DNA of 64,000 nt from Streptomyces sp. 135 (GTDB lineage: Bacteria; Actinomycetota; Actinomycetes; Streptomycetales; Streptomycetaceae), in contig NZ_CP075691.1 of assembly GCF_020026305.1 (NCBI RefSeq), forward strand, positions 1,178,001 to 1,242,000, given 5' to 3'. Positions 8,184 to 16,344 of this stretch are shown here, piece after piece. A program made the position numbers and the translations under genes. The notes beneath the pieces are model-generated. The model did no database searches. It was not told where the DNA came from and saw nothing but the letters and a program-made list of their open reading frames with translations. Every line of letters starts with the position of its first letter. Position 1 is the stretch's first letter.

Positions 8184-8442
8184 GCCAACTCACATCCCCT
8201 CCCTGGACAACCGATACACCCGCGATCACTGTCGCCACCGGGGCCACGGCGTGTCTTGCGCGACCGGTCCTGCCCCACGGTGATGCCCCCTCGGACTGAT
8301 CGCCAACCAGCCCGTCCACCGGGCCCTACGGCAGAAGGCGGAGACGTCCCGGCAGCCCCGCGCGCACCCCGCGCCGCCGCCCCCACCTCTCGTCATCACC
8401 TGCCTCACCCTCCATCCTCATTGGACACCTCTACGTCCCGTG

Positions 8443-8460
8443 TGAGACGTTGTTGTCTCA
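8443..8460. promoter_or_regulatory. Palindromic operator in front of the DHA2 exporter
   Basis: TGAGACGTTGTTGTCTCA has perfect 6-bp arms (TGAGAC/GTCTCA) and ends 22 bp before the start codon. This position fits a repressor site that blocks transcription or initiation. DHA2 exporters are typically controlled by TetR or MarR repressors, but no such gene is adjacent here. Confidence 0.65.
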
Positions 8461-8482
8461 TTCGAACTTGGAGTGTCCCATC

Positions 8483-10003
8483 ATGACCCCGCAGCGTGAC
8501 TCACGACGCTGGGCCGTCCTCGCGATCCTCTCCGGCAGCCTGCTGCTGATCGCGATGGACACCACGATCCTGAACGTCGCCTTCCCGTCCCTCGTCGCCG
8601 ATCTGCGGCCCAGCTCCGTACAGCAGCTGTGGATCATTGACATCTACGCCCTCGTGCTCTCCGGGCTCCTGGTCACGGCGGGCGCCCTCGGCGACCGGTG
8701 GGGACGCAAGCGACTGCTGCTCATCGGCTTCGGCGTGTTCGCCCTCGCCTCGCTGCTCGCCGTCTTCGCGACCGCCGCCTGGCAGGTCATCGCCGCCCGC
8801 GCACTGCTCGGCGCCGGTGGCGCGGCGATCATGCCCGCCACCCTGTCGATCCTGCGGCACGTCTTCACCGACGCCCGCGAGCGCGCCCTCGCGTACGCGG
8901 TGTGGTCCGCTGTCTTCGGTGGCGGCATGGCGCTCGGCCCCGTCGTCGGCGGGCTCCTCGTGGAGCACGACGGCTGGCACTCCGCGTTCCTGATCAACAT
9001 CCCCGTCGCGCTGGTCGTCATCGCGCTCGGCCTGTGGATCCTGCCCGAGTCGCACCAGCCCCGGCAGGGCCGCTGGGACTGGTGGGGCGTGGGCCAGTCC
9101 GTCCTCGGCATGCTCGCCCTGGCGGGTGGCATCAAGCAGCTCGGCAAGGGCGGCCCGGCCGACCCCGTGGCCTGGACGCTGCTCGTCGTGGCCGCGGTGA
9201 CGCTCACCGTGTTCGTCCGCCGCCAGCTGCGTCTGGAGCACCCGCTGCTCCAGGTACGTCTCTTCGCCTCCCGGCCGTTCGCCATCGCCGCGGCCTCGAT
9301 CTTCCTCGGCATGATCGCGCTGGGCTCGGCCCTGTTCCTCATCACCCAGTGGTTCCAGTACGGGCAGGGCTACACGCCCCTGGAAGCGGGCATCCACCTG
9401 CTGCCCGCGCCGCTGGGCCTGGTGCTGACCTCGCTGCTCACGCCGATGCTGATGCACCGGCTGCCGATCCGGCACATCATGGGCGGCGGCTTGCTGATGA
9501 TGACGGCGGGCCTCGCCCTGCCGTGGCTGCTCCAGCTGTCGGCGCCGCTCGGCTACGGCGGGATCGCCGTGGCGCTGGCCGTGCTCGGCTGCGGCGTCGG
9601 CATCGCGACGACCGCCGCGTCCGTGACGCTGATGGCCGCCACCCCGGCGAAGGACGTCAGCGGTGCCGCGGCCGTCGAGGAGACCTGCTACGAACTCGGC
9701 GCCGCCATGGGCGTGGCCATCCTCGGCAGTGTCGCCACGGCGCTGTACCGCGTGAACCTCCCCGACCTCGGCCTCTCGGACGACACCGCATCGGCCGTGA
9801 GCGACTCCATCGGTGAGGCCGCACGCGTGGCGTCCGAGCTGACCGGGCCGGCGGGCGACGCCCTGCTGACGGGGGCCGCCGACGCGTTCACCTCCGGGAT
9901 GACACCGACGTTCCTGATGGCGGCGGCGCTGCCGCTGGCCGCCGCGGCGCTCACCTGGGCGAAGATCCCGAAGGGCCTGCGCCCGACGGAGGACGCGCAC
10001 TGA
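8483..10003 (+). CDS. DHA2-type MFS drug exporter (14 membrane segments)
   Basis: The 506-residue protein has the DHA2 hallmarks: TM1 with LLIAMDTTILNVAFPSL, motif A LGDRWGRKRLLLIGF in the loop after TM2, and motif C ALGPVVGGLLVEH in TM5. The length fits 14 transmembrane segments, as in QacA and SmvA, which export cationic compounds by proton antiport. ATG 8483 was chosen because GGAG lies about 10 nt upstream. A palindrome just upstream suggests drug-responsive repression. A hairpin at 10080-10115 ends the transcript. Confidence 0.92.
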   Translation: MTPQRDSRRWAVLAILSGSLLLIAMDTTILNVAFPSLVADLRPSSVQQLWIIDIYALVLSGLLVTAGALGDRWGRKRLLLIGFGVFALASLLAVFATAAWQVIAARALLGAGGAAIMPATLSILRHVFTDARERALAYAVWSAVFGGGMALGPVVGGLLVEHDGWHSAFLINIPVALVVIALGLWILPESHQPRQGRWDWWGVGQSVLGMLALAGGIKQLGKGGPADPVAWTLLVVAAVTLTVFVRRQLRLEHPLLQVRLFASRPFAIAAASIFLGMIALGSALFLITQWFQYGQGYTPLEAGIHLLPAPLGLVLTSLLTPMLMHRLPIRHIMGGGLLMMTAGLALPWLLQLSAPLGYGGIAVALAVLGCGVGIATTAASVTLMAATPAKDVSGAAAVEETCYELGAAMGVAILGSVATALYRVNLPDLGLSDDTASAVSDSIGEAARVASELTGPAGDALLTGAADAFTSGMTPTFLMAAALPLAAAALTWAKIPKGLRPTEDAH

Positions 10004-10079
10004 ACGACGCCTCCGCCGGAGGCCAACTGACACCACCCGCCCCGTACTTCACGCCTATCATCTGTTCGGCTCATCTGTT

Positions 10080-10115
10080 CGACCCCGGGCGCCCCAGTGG
10101 CGGGCCCCGGGGTCG
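10080..10115 (+). terminator. GC-rich hairpin terminator after the MFS exporter
   Basis: CGACCCCGGGCGCCC pairs with its near complement ending CCCCGGGGTCG around a short CAGTGG loop. Just upstream, TCATCTGTTCG occurs twice in tandem. The structure separates the exporter gene from the next gene. Confidence 0.75.
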
Positions 10116-10158
10116 ACACATGGTCGGCACATCTCTTCAGTGAGAGGACAACGGGGAC

Positions 10159-11472
10159 TTGAGCTCGATACGCAAGCGCGGCGCCCGCAGGCGCCGCACC
10201 GCCATGGCCGTCGTGGGTGCCGCGGCGGCCGCCGTGGCGGGGCTGCAACTGTCGCCCAGCGCGTTCGGCACCGGCGACGCAGGCGACGTAGGGGGCACCG
10301 ACACGAAGAACCCGAAGGAGCGGGCGTCCGCGCGCGCCGACTTCGGTACCTCCACGACCGACGGGACGCGCTTCGAGGACGGCGTCATGACCCTGAAGCC
10401 GGCGGCCTCCGCGGCCTCGTCCCGGCGCGCCGCGGCCGCCGCCCCGCACGGCGAGGGGTGGAAGTCCGGCGGCGCCGCCAAGTACCTCGGCACCGGCTAC
10501 ACCATCAAGTTCTACGACAAGAAGTCCGCCGCCTGGCTGGCCCCCTACGTGCGGCGCTCGGCCGCGGACCTGCGGCGCGTCACCAGCCTGCCCGTCACCG
10601 TCGACACCACGCCGGTGGGCTGGGACCACGTCCGGTCCAAGGGCGAGATCGTCATCGGCCTGCTGCACCGCCCCTGCGTCCCGCCCGCCCCCGGCGGCGA
10701 CGCCGGCTGGAAGGTCGTCCGCGACGGCTCCGGCAGCAAGAACCTCAGCTGCGGGTTCTACGCCTCCTCCGTCGCCGACACGGTGACCAGCGGTCACGCG
10801 TACATCGACGACGAGTTCTTCACCGCCGACGGCAAGGCCGCGCCCTCCATGGGCGAGACCTACCTGCGCAACCACATCAGCCACGAACTCGGGCACACCA
10901 TGGGCCTCGACCACGCCAACCGCAGCGCGGCGCGCGGCGATTGCGTCAAGGGCAGCGACTCCGGCCAGTTCCCGGTGATGTGCACGCCGACCAACGCCTA
11001 CCAGGACAAGCGCGCGGGCACCTACGTGCAGCAGTACGACGTACAGGGCCTGCGCCACCTGGCCCGTGGCGGCGGCGCCGCGCTGCCCCCGCAGGGCAGG
11101 ATCACCGGGCTCGGCGGCAAGTGCCTCGACGTCAAGGGCGGCAAGGCCGCCAACGGCACGCAGATCCAGCTCTACACCTGCAACGGCGGTGTCGCGCAGT
11201 CCTGGATCCTCCAGAAGGACCGCACCTTCCGCGCGCTCGGCAAGTGCCTGGACAACCACCGCAACGCGAGCACCAACGGCAACAAGATCAGCCTCCGTGA
11301 CTGCGACGGCGGCGCGTCCCAGCGCTGGTCGGTCAGTGCCAAGGGCCAGATCGTGCACGTCGCGTCCGGCAAGGTCCTGGACGTGACGGGCGGCTCCACC
11401 GCCGACAGCACCAGGATCCAGCTGTACACGGCGAACACGAACAAGCGCCAGGTCTGGGTCACCCCGAAGTAG
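10159..11472 (+). CDS. Secreted metzincin-type metalloprotease with C-terminal ricin B lectin domain
   Basis: The 437-residue protein has a signal region (basic run RKRGARRRR, then a hydrophobic stretch). Its protease domain contains the zinc motif HELGHTMGLDH (HExxHxxGxxH, about residues 240-250) followed by a Met turn, VMCTPTNAY. From about residue 310 it carries a beta-trefoil lectin domain with Q-x-W repeats (QSW, QRW, QVW). It is probably an extracellular peptidase anchored to polysaccharide. The TTG start at 10159 has AGAGGA 10 nt upstream; ATG 10204 is the alternative. The His in third position separates it from snapalysin, which uses Asp. Confidence 0.87.
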   Translation: MSSIRKRGARRRRTAMAVVGAAAAAVAGLQLSPSAFGTGDAGDVGGTDTKNPKERASARADFGTSTTDGTRFEDGVMTLKPAASAASSRRAAAAAPHGEGWKSGGAAKYLGTGYTIKFYDKKSAAWLAPYVRRSAADLRRVTSLPVTVDTTPVGWDHVRSKGEIVIGLLHRPCVPPAPGGDAGWKVVRDGSGSKNLSCGFYASSVADTVTSGHAYIDDEFFTADGKAAPSMGETYLRNHISHELGHTMGLDHANRSAARGDCVKGSDSGQFPVMCTPTNAYQDKRAGTYVQQYDVQGLRHLARGGGAALPPQGRITGLGGKCLDVKGGKAANGTQIQLYTCNGGVAQSWILQKDRTFRALGKCLDNHRNASTNGNKISLRDCDGGASQRWSVSAKGQIVHVASGKVLDVTGGSTADSTRIQLYTANTNKRQVWVTPK

Positions 11473-11565
11473 CGCCGGGCGGGGCCGGGCATTTGCGTCG
11501 CGGGCGGGGCCCAGCGGCTACAGTCACCAGCGATCAGCCCCGCCCACCTGGGAGAACCTCGCACC

Positions 11566-12048
11566 ATGGCCGTCGACGAACTCGACACCCGCATCCTGCG
11601 GCTGCTCCTCGAACAGCCCCGCACCAGCCTGCGCGAGTACGCGCGCGTCCTCGGCATCGCCCGCGGCACCCTCCAGGCCAGGCTCGACCGCCTGGAGCGG
11701 GACGGCGTGATCACGGGCACGGGCCCGTTCCTCTCCCCGGCGGCGCTCGGCCACCCGGTGCTCGCCTTCGTCCACATCGAGGTCACGCAGGGGTACCTGG
11801 ACGAGGTGGGCGACGCGCTCGCGGCGGTGCCCGAGATCATCGAGGCGCACTCGATCACGGGCGGCGGCGATCTGCTGACCCGCGTCGCGGCACGGGACAA
11901 CGGCCATCTCGAAGACGTGATCCAGCAGCTGATCAAGCTGCCGGGCGTGGTCCGCACGCGGACGGAGATGGCGCTGCGGGAGCGGGTGCCGCACCGCCTG
12001 CTCCCGCTGGTCGAGTCGGTGGGCCGGGCGGCCGCGGCGCGGAAGTGA
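11566..12048 (+). CDS. Lrp/AsnC family transcriptional regulator
   Basis: The 160-residue protein has an N-terminal winged helix (LDTRILRLLLEQPRTSLREY, ARVLGIARGTLQARLDRLE) and an AsnC ligand-binding domain (about residues 65-150). It is feast/famine-type and should respond to an amino acid or related metabolite. The following HAD gene begins 46 bp downstream on the same strand and may be co-transcribed. No operator could be assigned. Confidence 0.9.
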   Translation: MAVDELDTRILRLLLEQPRTSLREYARVLGIARGTLQARLDRLERDGVITGTGPFLSPAALGHPVLAFVHIEVTQGYLDEVGDALAAVPEIIEAHSITGGGDLLTRVAARDNGHLEDVIQQLIKLPGVVRTRTEMALRERVPHRLLPLVESVGRAAAARK

Positions 12049-12094
12049 ACCCCGCCGCACGGCGCCGACCTGGGCGTTTGGCATCCTGGAGGGC

Positions 12095-12781
12095 ATGCGC
12101 GACTTCGGGAACACCTCGGTCATCTTCGATCTCGACGGCACCCTCGTGGACAGCGAGCCGAACTACTACGAGGCGTCCCGGGCCCTGCTCGCCGAGTACA
12201 CCGGCCGGGAGTACACCTGGGCCGACAACGAGCAGTACGTGGGCATCAGCTCCCACGAGACGCTCGCGCGGTGGCGGCGGGAGTACGGCATCGACGCCTC
12301 CGTGGCCGAGCTGATCGCCGACCTCGACCGCCGCTATCTGGAGCTGGCGCGCGCCGGGACGCACGTCTACCCGCAGATGCGCAAGCTCGTCGAGCGGCTG
12401 CACGAGGCGGGCATACCGATGGCCGTGGCGTCCGGTTCGTCCCGGGCGGCCATCGAGGCGATCCTCGCCGGTACGGGCCTGGACACCTGGCTGACCACGC
12501 TCGTCTCCGCCGAGGAGGTGCCGCGCGGCAAGCCGGCGCCGGACGTGTTCCTGGCGGCGGCCGCGCTGCTGGGCGCGGAGCCCGCGGAGTGCGTGGTCTT
12601 CGAGGACGCGGCGCCGGGCGCGGCGGCGGCACGGGCGGCGGGCATGCGGTGCGTCGCGGTCCCCTATGTCGCCGCCCACGCCGACGACCCGGCGTTCGCG
12701 GACGCGGAGCTGCTGTTCCGGGGCGGTCAGAGCGAGTTCACGGCGCAGGCGGCGCTGGACGTGCTGATGCCGTCCCGTTGA
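12095..12781 (+). CDS. HAD-superfamily phosphatase (beta-phosphoglucomutase-like)
   Basis: The 228-residue protein has the HAD motifs: motif I FDLDGTLVDSE (nucleophile and acid/base Asp near residues 12 and 14), motif II Ser in VASGSSRAA, motif III Lys in RGKPAPDVFL, and motif IV VVFEDAAPGAAAA. The helical cap between motifs I and II marks subclass IA, which includes phosphoglycolate and sugar-phosphate phosphatases. The absence of a mutase-specific arrangement favours phosphatase activity. Substrate unknown. Confidence 0.9.
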   Translation: MRDFGNTSVIFDLDGTLVDSEPNYYEASRALLAEYTGREYTWADNEQYVGISSHETLARWRREYGIDASVAELIADLDRRYLELARAGTHVYPQMRKLVERLHEAGIPMAVASGSSRAAIEAILAGTGLDTWLTTLVSAEEVPRGKPAPDVFLAAAALLGAEPAECVVFEDAAPGAAAARAAGMRCVAVPYVAAHADDPAFADAELLFRGGQSEFTAQAALDVLMPSR

Positions 12782-12800
12782 GCCGTCGGCCGGTCGGGGC

Positions 12801-13038
12801 TCAGTCGCCGGTCCCCGGCATGTCGACGTAGCCGAGCCGCCGGTTCATCTGGACGGCGGCCGCGTTCACCGGGTGATGGAAGGTCCGGACCTTGTCCACG
12901 CCGCGGGGACCGGATACCGCCGCTCCGGCAGCGCTCCAGGTACTGCTCGAAGCGTGCCGCGCCGAAGGCGGCCGCGTCGAGTTCCAGCTCGACCCAGCGA
13001 TCCGCCGTGGCGCTGCCCCCTCTTGGTGTCCCGGCCAC
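12801..13038 (-). pseudogene. GNAT acetyltransferase remnant
   Basis: On the minus strand, 13038 leftward reads an N-terminal stretch, ATADRWVELELDAAAF then RFEQYLERCRS. A different frame then reads RTFHHPVNAAAVQ followed by MNRRLGYVDMPGTGD and a stop at 12801; this is the typical C-terminal motif of GNAT enzymes. The acetyl-CoA-binding middle is missing and the frames disagree. The gene has evidently lost about two thirds of its length. It ends beside the aspartate ammonia-lyase gene. Confidence 0.65.
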
Positions 13039-13042
13039 CCTC

Positions 13043-14458
13043 TCAGGCGGCGCCGGCCACCCGCTCGGGGGTCAGCAGCTCCGCGAGCCGCTCCGGCGGC
13101 AACAGCCCCTTCTCCAGGACCAGTTCGGCCACGCCCCGCCCCGTGCTCAAGGCCTCTCGCGCGATCGCCGTCGCGGCGGTGTAGCCGATGTGCGGATTGA
13201 GCGCGGTCACCAGGCCGATGGACGTCTCCACCGAGGCGCGCAGCACCTCGGTGTTGGCGGTGATGCCCTCCACGCAGCGCTCGGCGAGGGTCAGGCAGGC
13301 CGCGCGCAGCGACGTGATGCTCTTGGCGAGCGAGTGCAGGATGACCGGCTCGAAGGCGTTGAGCTGGAGCTGGCCCGCCTCGGCGGCCATGGTGATGGTG
13401 ACGTCGTTGCCGATGACCTCGAAGGCGACCTGGTTGACGACTTCGGGGATGACCGGGTTGACCTTGCCCGGCATGATGCTCGAACCGGCCTGCACGGGCG
13501 GCAGGTTGATCTCGTTGAGCCCGGCGCGCGGGCCCGACGAGAGCAGCCGCAGGTCGTTGCAGCTCTTCGAGAGCTTGACGGCGATCCGCTTCAGGACGCC
13601 GGACAGGTGCACGAAGGCGCCGCAGTCCTGGGTGGCCTCGACGAGGTTGGCGGCGGTCACGAGCGGCATGCCGGTGATGTCGGCGAGGTGGCGGCGGGCC
13701 GTCTCGGCGTATCCGGCGGGGGCGTTGAGGCCGGTGCCGATGGCGGTGGCGCCGAGGTTGATCTCGTGGAGCAGCTCGACGGCCTCGGCGAGCCGCATGC
13801 GGTCCTCGCCGAGCATCACGGCGTACGCGGAGAACTCCTGGCCGAGCGTCATCGGCACCGCGTCCTGGAGCTGCGTACGCCCCATCTTCAGGACGTCGCG
13901 GAACTCCAGCGCCTTCGCCGCGAACGCGTCCTGTACGACCGCCATGGCGCGCAGCAGGCCGTGCGCCGCGCTGATCGTCGCGACCTTCACGGCGGTCGGG
14001 TAGACGTCGTTGGTGGACTGGCTGAGGTTGACGTCCTCGTTGGGGTGCAGGTGCTCGTACGCGCCCTTGGGGTGGCCGAGGAGTTCGAGGGCGCGGTTGG
14101 CGACGACCTCGTTGGCGTTCATGTTGGTGGAGGTGCCCGCGCCGCCCTGGATGACGTCGACGACGAACTGGTCGTGCAGGCGCCCCGCGCGGATCTCCCG
14201 GCAGGCGGCGGCGATGACGTCGGCCTTGGCCTTGGCGAGCAGCCCCAGCTCCTCGTTGGCGCGCGCGGCGGCTTCCTTCACGGCGGCGAGGGCGTCGATG
14301 AGCTGCGGGTAGACGGAGATGGGGATGCCCGTGATGGGGAAGTTCTCCGTGGCGCGCAGGGAGTGGATGCCCCAGTAGGCGTCGGCGGGGACGTCGCGAT
14401 CACCGAGGAGGTCGTGCTCGTGACGGAGGGCGGGGACGGAGGCGGAGGCGGCGGTCAT
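13043..14458 (-). CDS. aspA: Aspartate ammonia-lyase
   Basis: The 471-residue protein belongs to the fumarase/aspartase superfamily and converts L-aspartate to fumarate and ammonia. The signature loop GSSIMPGKVNP is present (about residue 320), as are GGAGTSTNMNANEVVANRA, HPNEDVNLSQSTNDVYPT and TALNPHIGYTAA. The length matches the family (460-480). Aspartase and class II fumarase share these motifs, but pairing with the asparaginase gene 127 bp upstream on the same strand strongly supports aspartase: asparagine to aspartate to fumarate. The divergent Lrp-type regulator at 15754 probably controls the pair. Confidence 0.9.
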   Translation of the reverse strand: MTAASASVPALRHEHDLLGDRDVPADAYWGIHSLRATENFPITGIPISVYPQLIDALAAVKEAAARANEELGLLAKAKADVIAAACREIRAGRLHDQFVVDVIQGGAGTSTNMNANEVVANRALELLGHPKGAYEHLHPNEDVNLSQSTNDVYPTAVKVATISAAHGLLRAMAVVQDAFAAKALEFRDVLKMGRTQLQDAVPMTLGQEFSAYAVMLGEDRMRLAEAVELLHEINLGATAIGTGLNAPAGYAETARRHLADITGMPLVTAANLVEATQDCGAFVHLSGVLKRIAVKLSKSCNDLRLLSSGPRAGLNEINLPPVQAGSSIMPGKVNPVIPEVVNQVAFEVIGNDVTITMAAEAGQLQLNAFEPVILHSLAKSITSLRAACLTLAERCVEGITANTEVLRASVETSIGLVTALNPHIGYTAATAIAREALSTGRGVAELVLEKGLLPPERLAELLTPERVAGAA

Positions 14459-14497
14459 GGCGCTGTTCTTTTCAGTCGTACGGGGGGGGAAGTGAAA

Positions 14498-14580
14498 GCC
14501 CCTTCAGGGGCGCGGGGCAGTGACATGTGCGGCTTCCGCCGCGCGGGCGCGACCAGTCACAAACCGGCCCGCAGCCAAAT
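14498..14580. repeat. Dispersed Streptomyces intergenic repeat, copy 1
   Basis: This element lies in the gap between the asparaginase and aspartase genes. It begins with a CCCCT/AGGGG hairpin, then GGGGCGCGGGG, GCGCGACCAG and ACCGGCCCGCAGCC. Related copies occur at 24403-24476 and 63428-63475. Copy 1 is the most diverged. Confidence 0.7.
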
Positions 14581-14584
14581 CCGC

Positions 14585-15610
14585 TCAGGCAGCCGCAGCC
14601 GCAACCTCGGCCACGGCCCCTGCCCCACCGACAACCCTCCGCAGAACCCCCACCCGCTCCTCCCGCCCGGAGGCGGAAAGCAGCGCCGCGAGCACCGCCG
14701 TACGCGCCTGCCCGGCACGCAACGTACCGGTCAGAACCGCCCCGGCGGCCGCGAGGTCAACGGCCCCGCCGTGCGTGTAGATCTCGGTGACGGGACCCGC
14801 GGGGACCCGGGTGGTGAGGGCAACGAGCACGCCCCGCTCCACGGCTCCGGCGACGGCGGTGACGAACTCGGGGGTCGCGTTGCCCGCCCCGGTGGCGACG
14901 AGCACGATGCCCTGCGCACCGGCCCCGACCGCCGCCTCCAGGAGCAGCGGGTCGGCGTCGACGTGGTGCATGACCATGTCGACGCGCGGCACGGCAACGC
15001 CGGCCGCGGGCAGCGGCAGCGGCTCGGGCCGCTCCGGGCGGTGCGCTACCGAGACCTTGCCGAAGCCGACCTTGCCCACGCGCGGCCCCGAGGGGTCGGC
15101 GAAGGCGTCGGCGGCGAGGGTCTGCGTCTTCACGGTGCCGCGCGCGGCGTGCACCTTGCCGTCGAAGACGACCAGGACCCCGAGGTCGCGCACGGTCGCG
15201 GCGGTGAGCAGCGCGTCGTACAGATTGCCGGGTCCGTCGCCGTCCTCGGCGCCGAGCGGCTTCTGGGCGCCGGTGAGGACCACCGGGCGGGAGTCGTGGT
15301 GGTGGAGGTCGAGCAGGAAGGCGGTCTCCTCCAGGGTGTCCGTGCCGTGGGTGACGACGATGCCGTCGACGCCGGGGTCGGCGAGCACCTCGTGCACGGT
15401 GCGCAGCAGGGTGAGCTGCTGGGCGGAGGTCAGCCGCGGGCTGTTCACGTTGAACAGATCGATGACCTCGGAGGTGATGTCGTGGGGTATCGCGGCCGTG
15501 GCGAGCACCTCGCGCCCGGGGGCGTCGGCGGCGAAACCGGTGCCCTGCCACCGGCTGGCGATCGTCCCGCCGGTGCTGATGACGACGATCCGTCGCGCCT
15601 GTGCTTCCAC
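14585..15610 (-). CDS. ansA: L-asparaginase (type I/II amidohydrolase family)
   Basis: The 341-residue protein hydrolyses L-asparagine to aspartate and ammonia. Both catalytic threonine motifs are intact: ISTGGTIAS near the N-terminus and VTHGTDTLEETA near residue 90. TGAQKPLGAEDGDGPGNL also fits the family. There is no signal peptide, so it is probably cytoplasmic. GTG 15610 was chosen because GGGAGG lies 8 nt upstream; longer in-frame versions would run through the divergent promoter region. It forms a catabolic unit with the aspartase gene downstream. Confidence 0.9.
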   Translation of the reverse strand: MEAQARRIVVISTGGTIASRWQGTGFAADAPGREVLATAAIPHDITSEVIDLFNVNSPRLTSAQQLTLLRTVHEVLADPGVDGIVVTHGTDTLEETAFLLDLHHHDSRPVVLTGAQKPLGAEDGDGPGNLYDALLTAATVRDLGVLVVFDGKVHAARGTVKTQTLAADAFADPSGPRVGKVGFGKVSVAHRPERPEPLPLPAAGVAVPRVDMVMHHVDADPLLLEAAVGAGAQGIVLVATGAGNATPEFVTAVAGAVERGVLVALTTRVPAGPVTEIYTHGGAVDLAAAGAVLTGTLRAGQARTAVLAALLSASGREERVGVLRRVVGGAGAVAEVAAAAA

Positions 15611-15685
15611 GTCTGCGTACCTCCCGGAGATCCCGAGGACGATCAAGCCCCCCGAGCGGCGGGCATCCTCGGCGCAACGATAGTT

Positions 15686-15707
15686 CGAACACCGCGCAAT
15701 GTGTTTG
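15686..15707. promoter_or_regulatory. Likely Lrp/AsnC operator between the asparaginase gene and its regulator
   Basis: AACAC at 15688-15692 and GTGTT at 15701-15705 form perfect inverted arms 8 bp apart, extendable to 7 bp with one mismatch. The site sits in the 143-bp divergent promoter region and fits an autoregulatory AsnC-type site. Confidence 0.55.
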
Positions 15708-15753
15708 CCCAAATCCCCGTGCGCAGCGCCATTTAGGGGTGGATAATTGCGCC

Positions 15754-16209
15754 ATGGACGAGATCGATCGCAATATCTTGCGTGAGCTCCAGAAGGACGG
15801 CCGGCTCACCAACCAGGAGCTGGCCCAGCGGGTCGGCCTGAGCGCGTCGCCGTGCATGCGGCGGGTGCGTCAGCTGGAGCTGGACGGTGTGATCCAGGGG
15901 TACCGCGCGGTCGTGGACCCCGAGGCGGTCGGCCGGGGCTTCGAGGTGCTCGTCTCCATCGAGGTGCGGCGGGACCGCGAGACGGTCGAGGCGTTCGAGG
16001 CGGCACTCCAGGAGATCCCGGACGTCATCGAGGCGTACCGCCTGTTCGGGAGCCCCGGCTGCCTGCTGCGCATCGCCGTGGAGGACCTCGCCGCGTACGA
16101 GCGCCTGTGGATCGAGCGGCTCACGGCGCTGGCGGGGGTCACTGAGGTCAATTCGCAGATCATCATGAAGCGGATCAAGGAACCCGAGGGTCTGCCGGTG
16201 GACGGCTGA
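15754..16209 (+). CDS. Lrp/AsnC family regulator, probably of asparagine catabolism
   Basis: The 151-residue protein has a winged helix (IDRNILRELQKDGRLTNQEL, AQRVGLSASPCMRRVRQLE) and an AsnC effector domain (about residues 65-140). ATG 15754 gives the standard N-terminus. It diverges from the asparaginase-aspartase unit, with a palindrome between them, so it very likely senses asparagine, aspartate or a nitrogen signal and controls those genes and itself. The family is certain; the target is inference from position. Confidence 0.92.
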   Translation: MDEIDRNILRELQKDGRLTNQELAQRVGLSASPCMRRVRQLELDGVIQGYRAVVDPEAVGRGFEVLVSIEVRRDRETVEAFEAALQEIPDVIEAYRLFGSPGCLLRIAVEDLAAYERLWIERLTALAGVTEVNSQIIMKRIKEPEGLPVDG

Positions 16210-16242
16210 CCAAGAAGCACACCCGCTCCCCCAACTCCCCTT

Positions 16243-16284
16243 TGGTACAGACCTATTGACGACAGGTCTGGACTTTCCTACTGT
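16243..16284 (+). promoter_or_regulatory. Chitinase promoter with two DasR-like sites
   Basis: TTGACG (16256-16261) and TACTGT (16279-16284), spaced by 17 bp, form a clear sigma-70-type promoter. TGGTACAGACCT (16243-16254) and AGGTCTGGACTT (16264-16275) flank the -35 element and resemble the 12-bp repeats of Streptomyces chi promoters, which overlap the DasR (dre) consensus around GGTCTAGACC. This predicts repression by DasR and relief by glucosamine-6-phosphate. Confidence 0.8.
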
Positions 16285-16344
16285 GACGCTTCGCACACGC
16301 ACGCCTCCTCGCCCCCAGTCCTCCCTCTCCCCAAGGAGCACAGC

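Noticed and set aside
13007-15736. Long open frame of about 900 codons on the plus strand
   Set aside because: It is antisense to the aspartase and asparaginase genes, which have clear motifs. High GC at third positions keeps antisense frames open; the translation is low-complexity and Arg/Gly/Val-rich.
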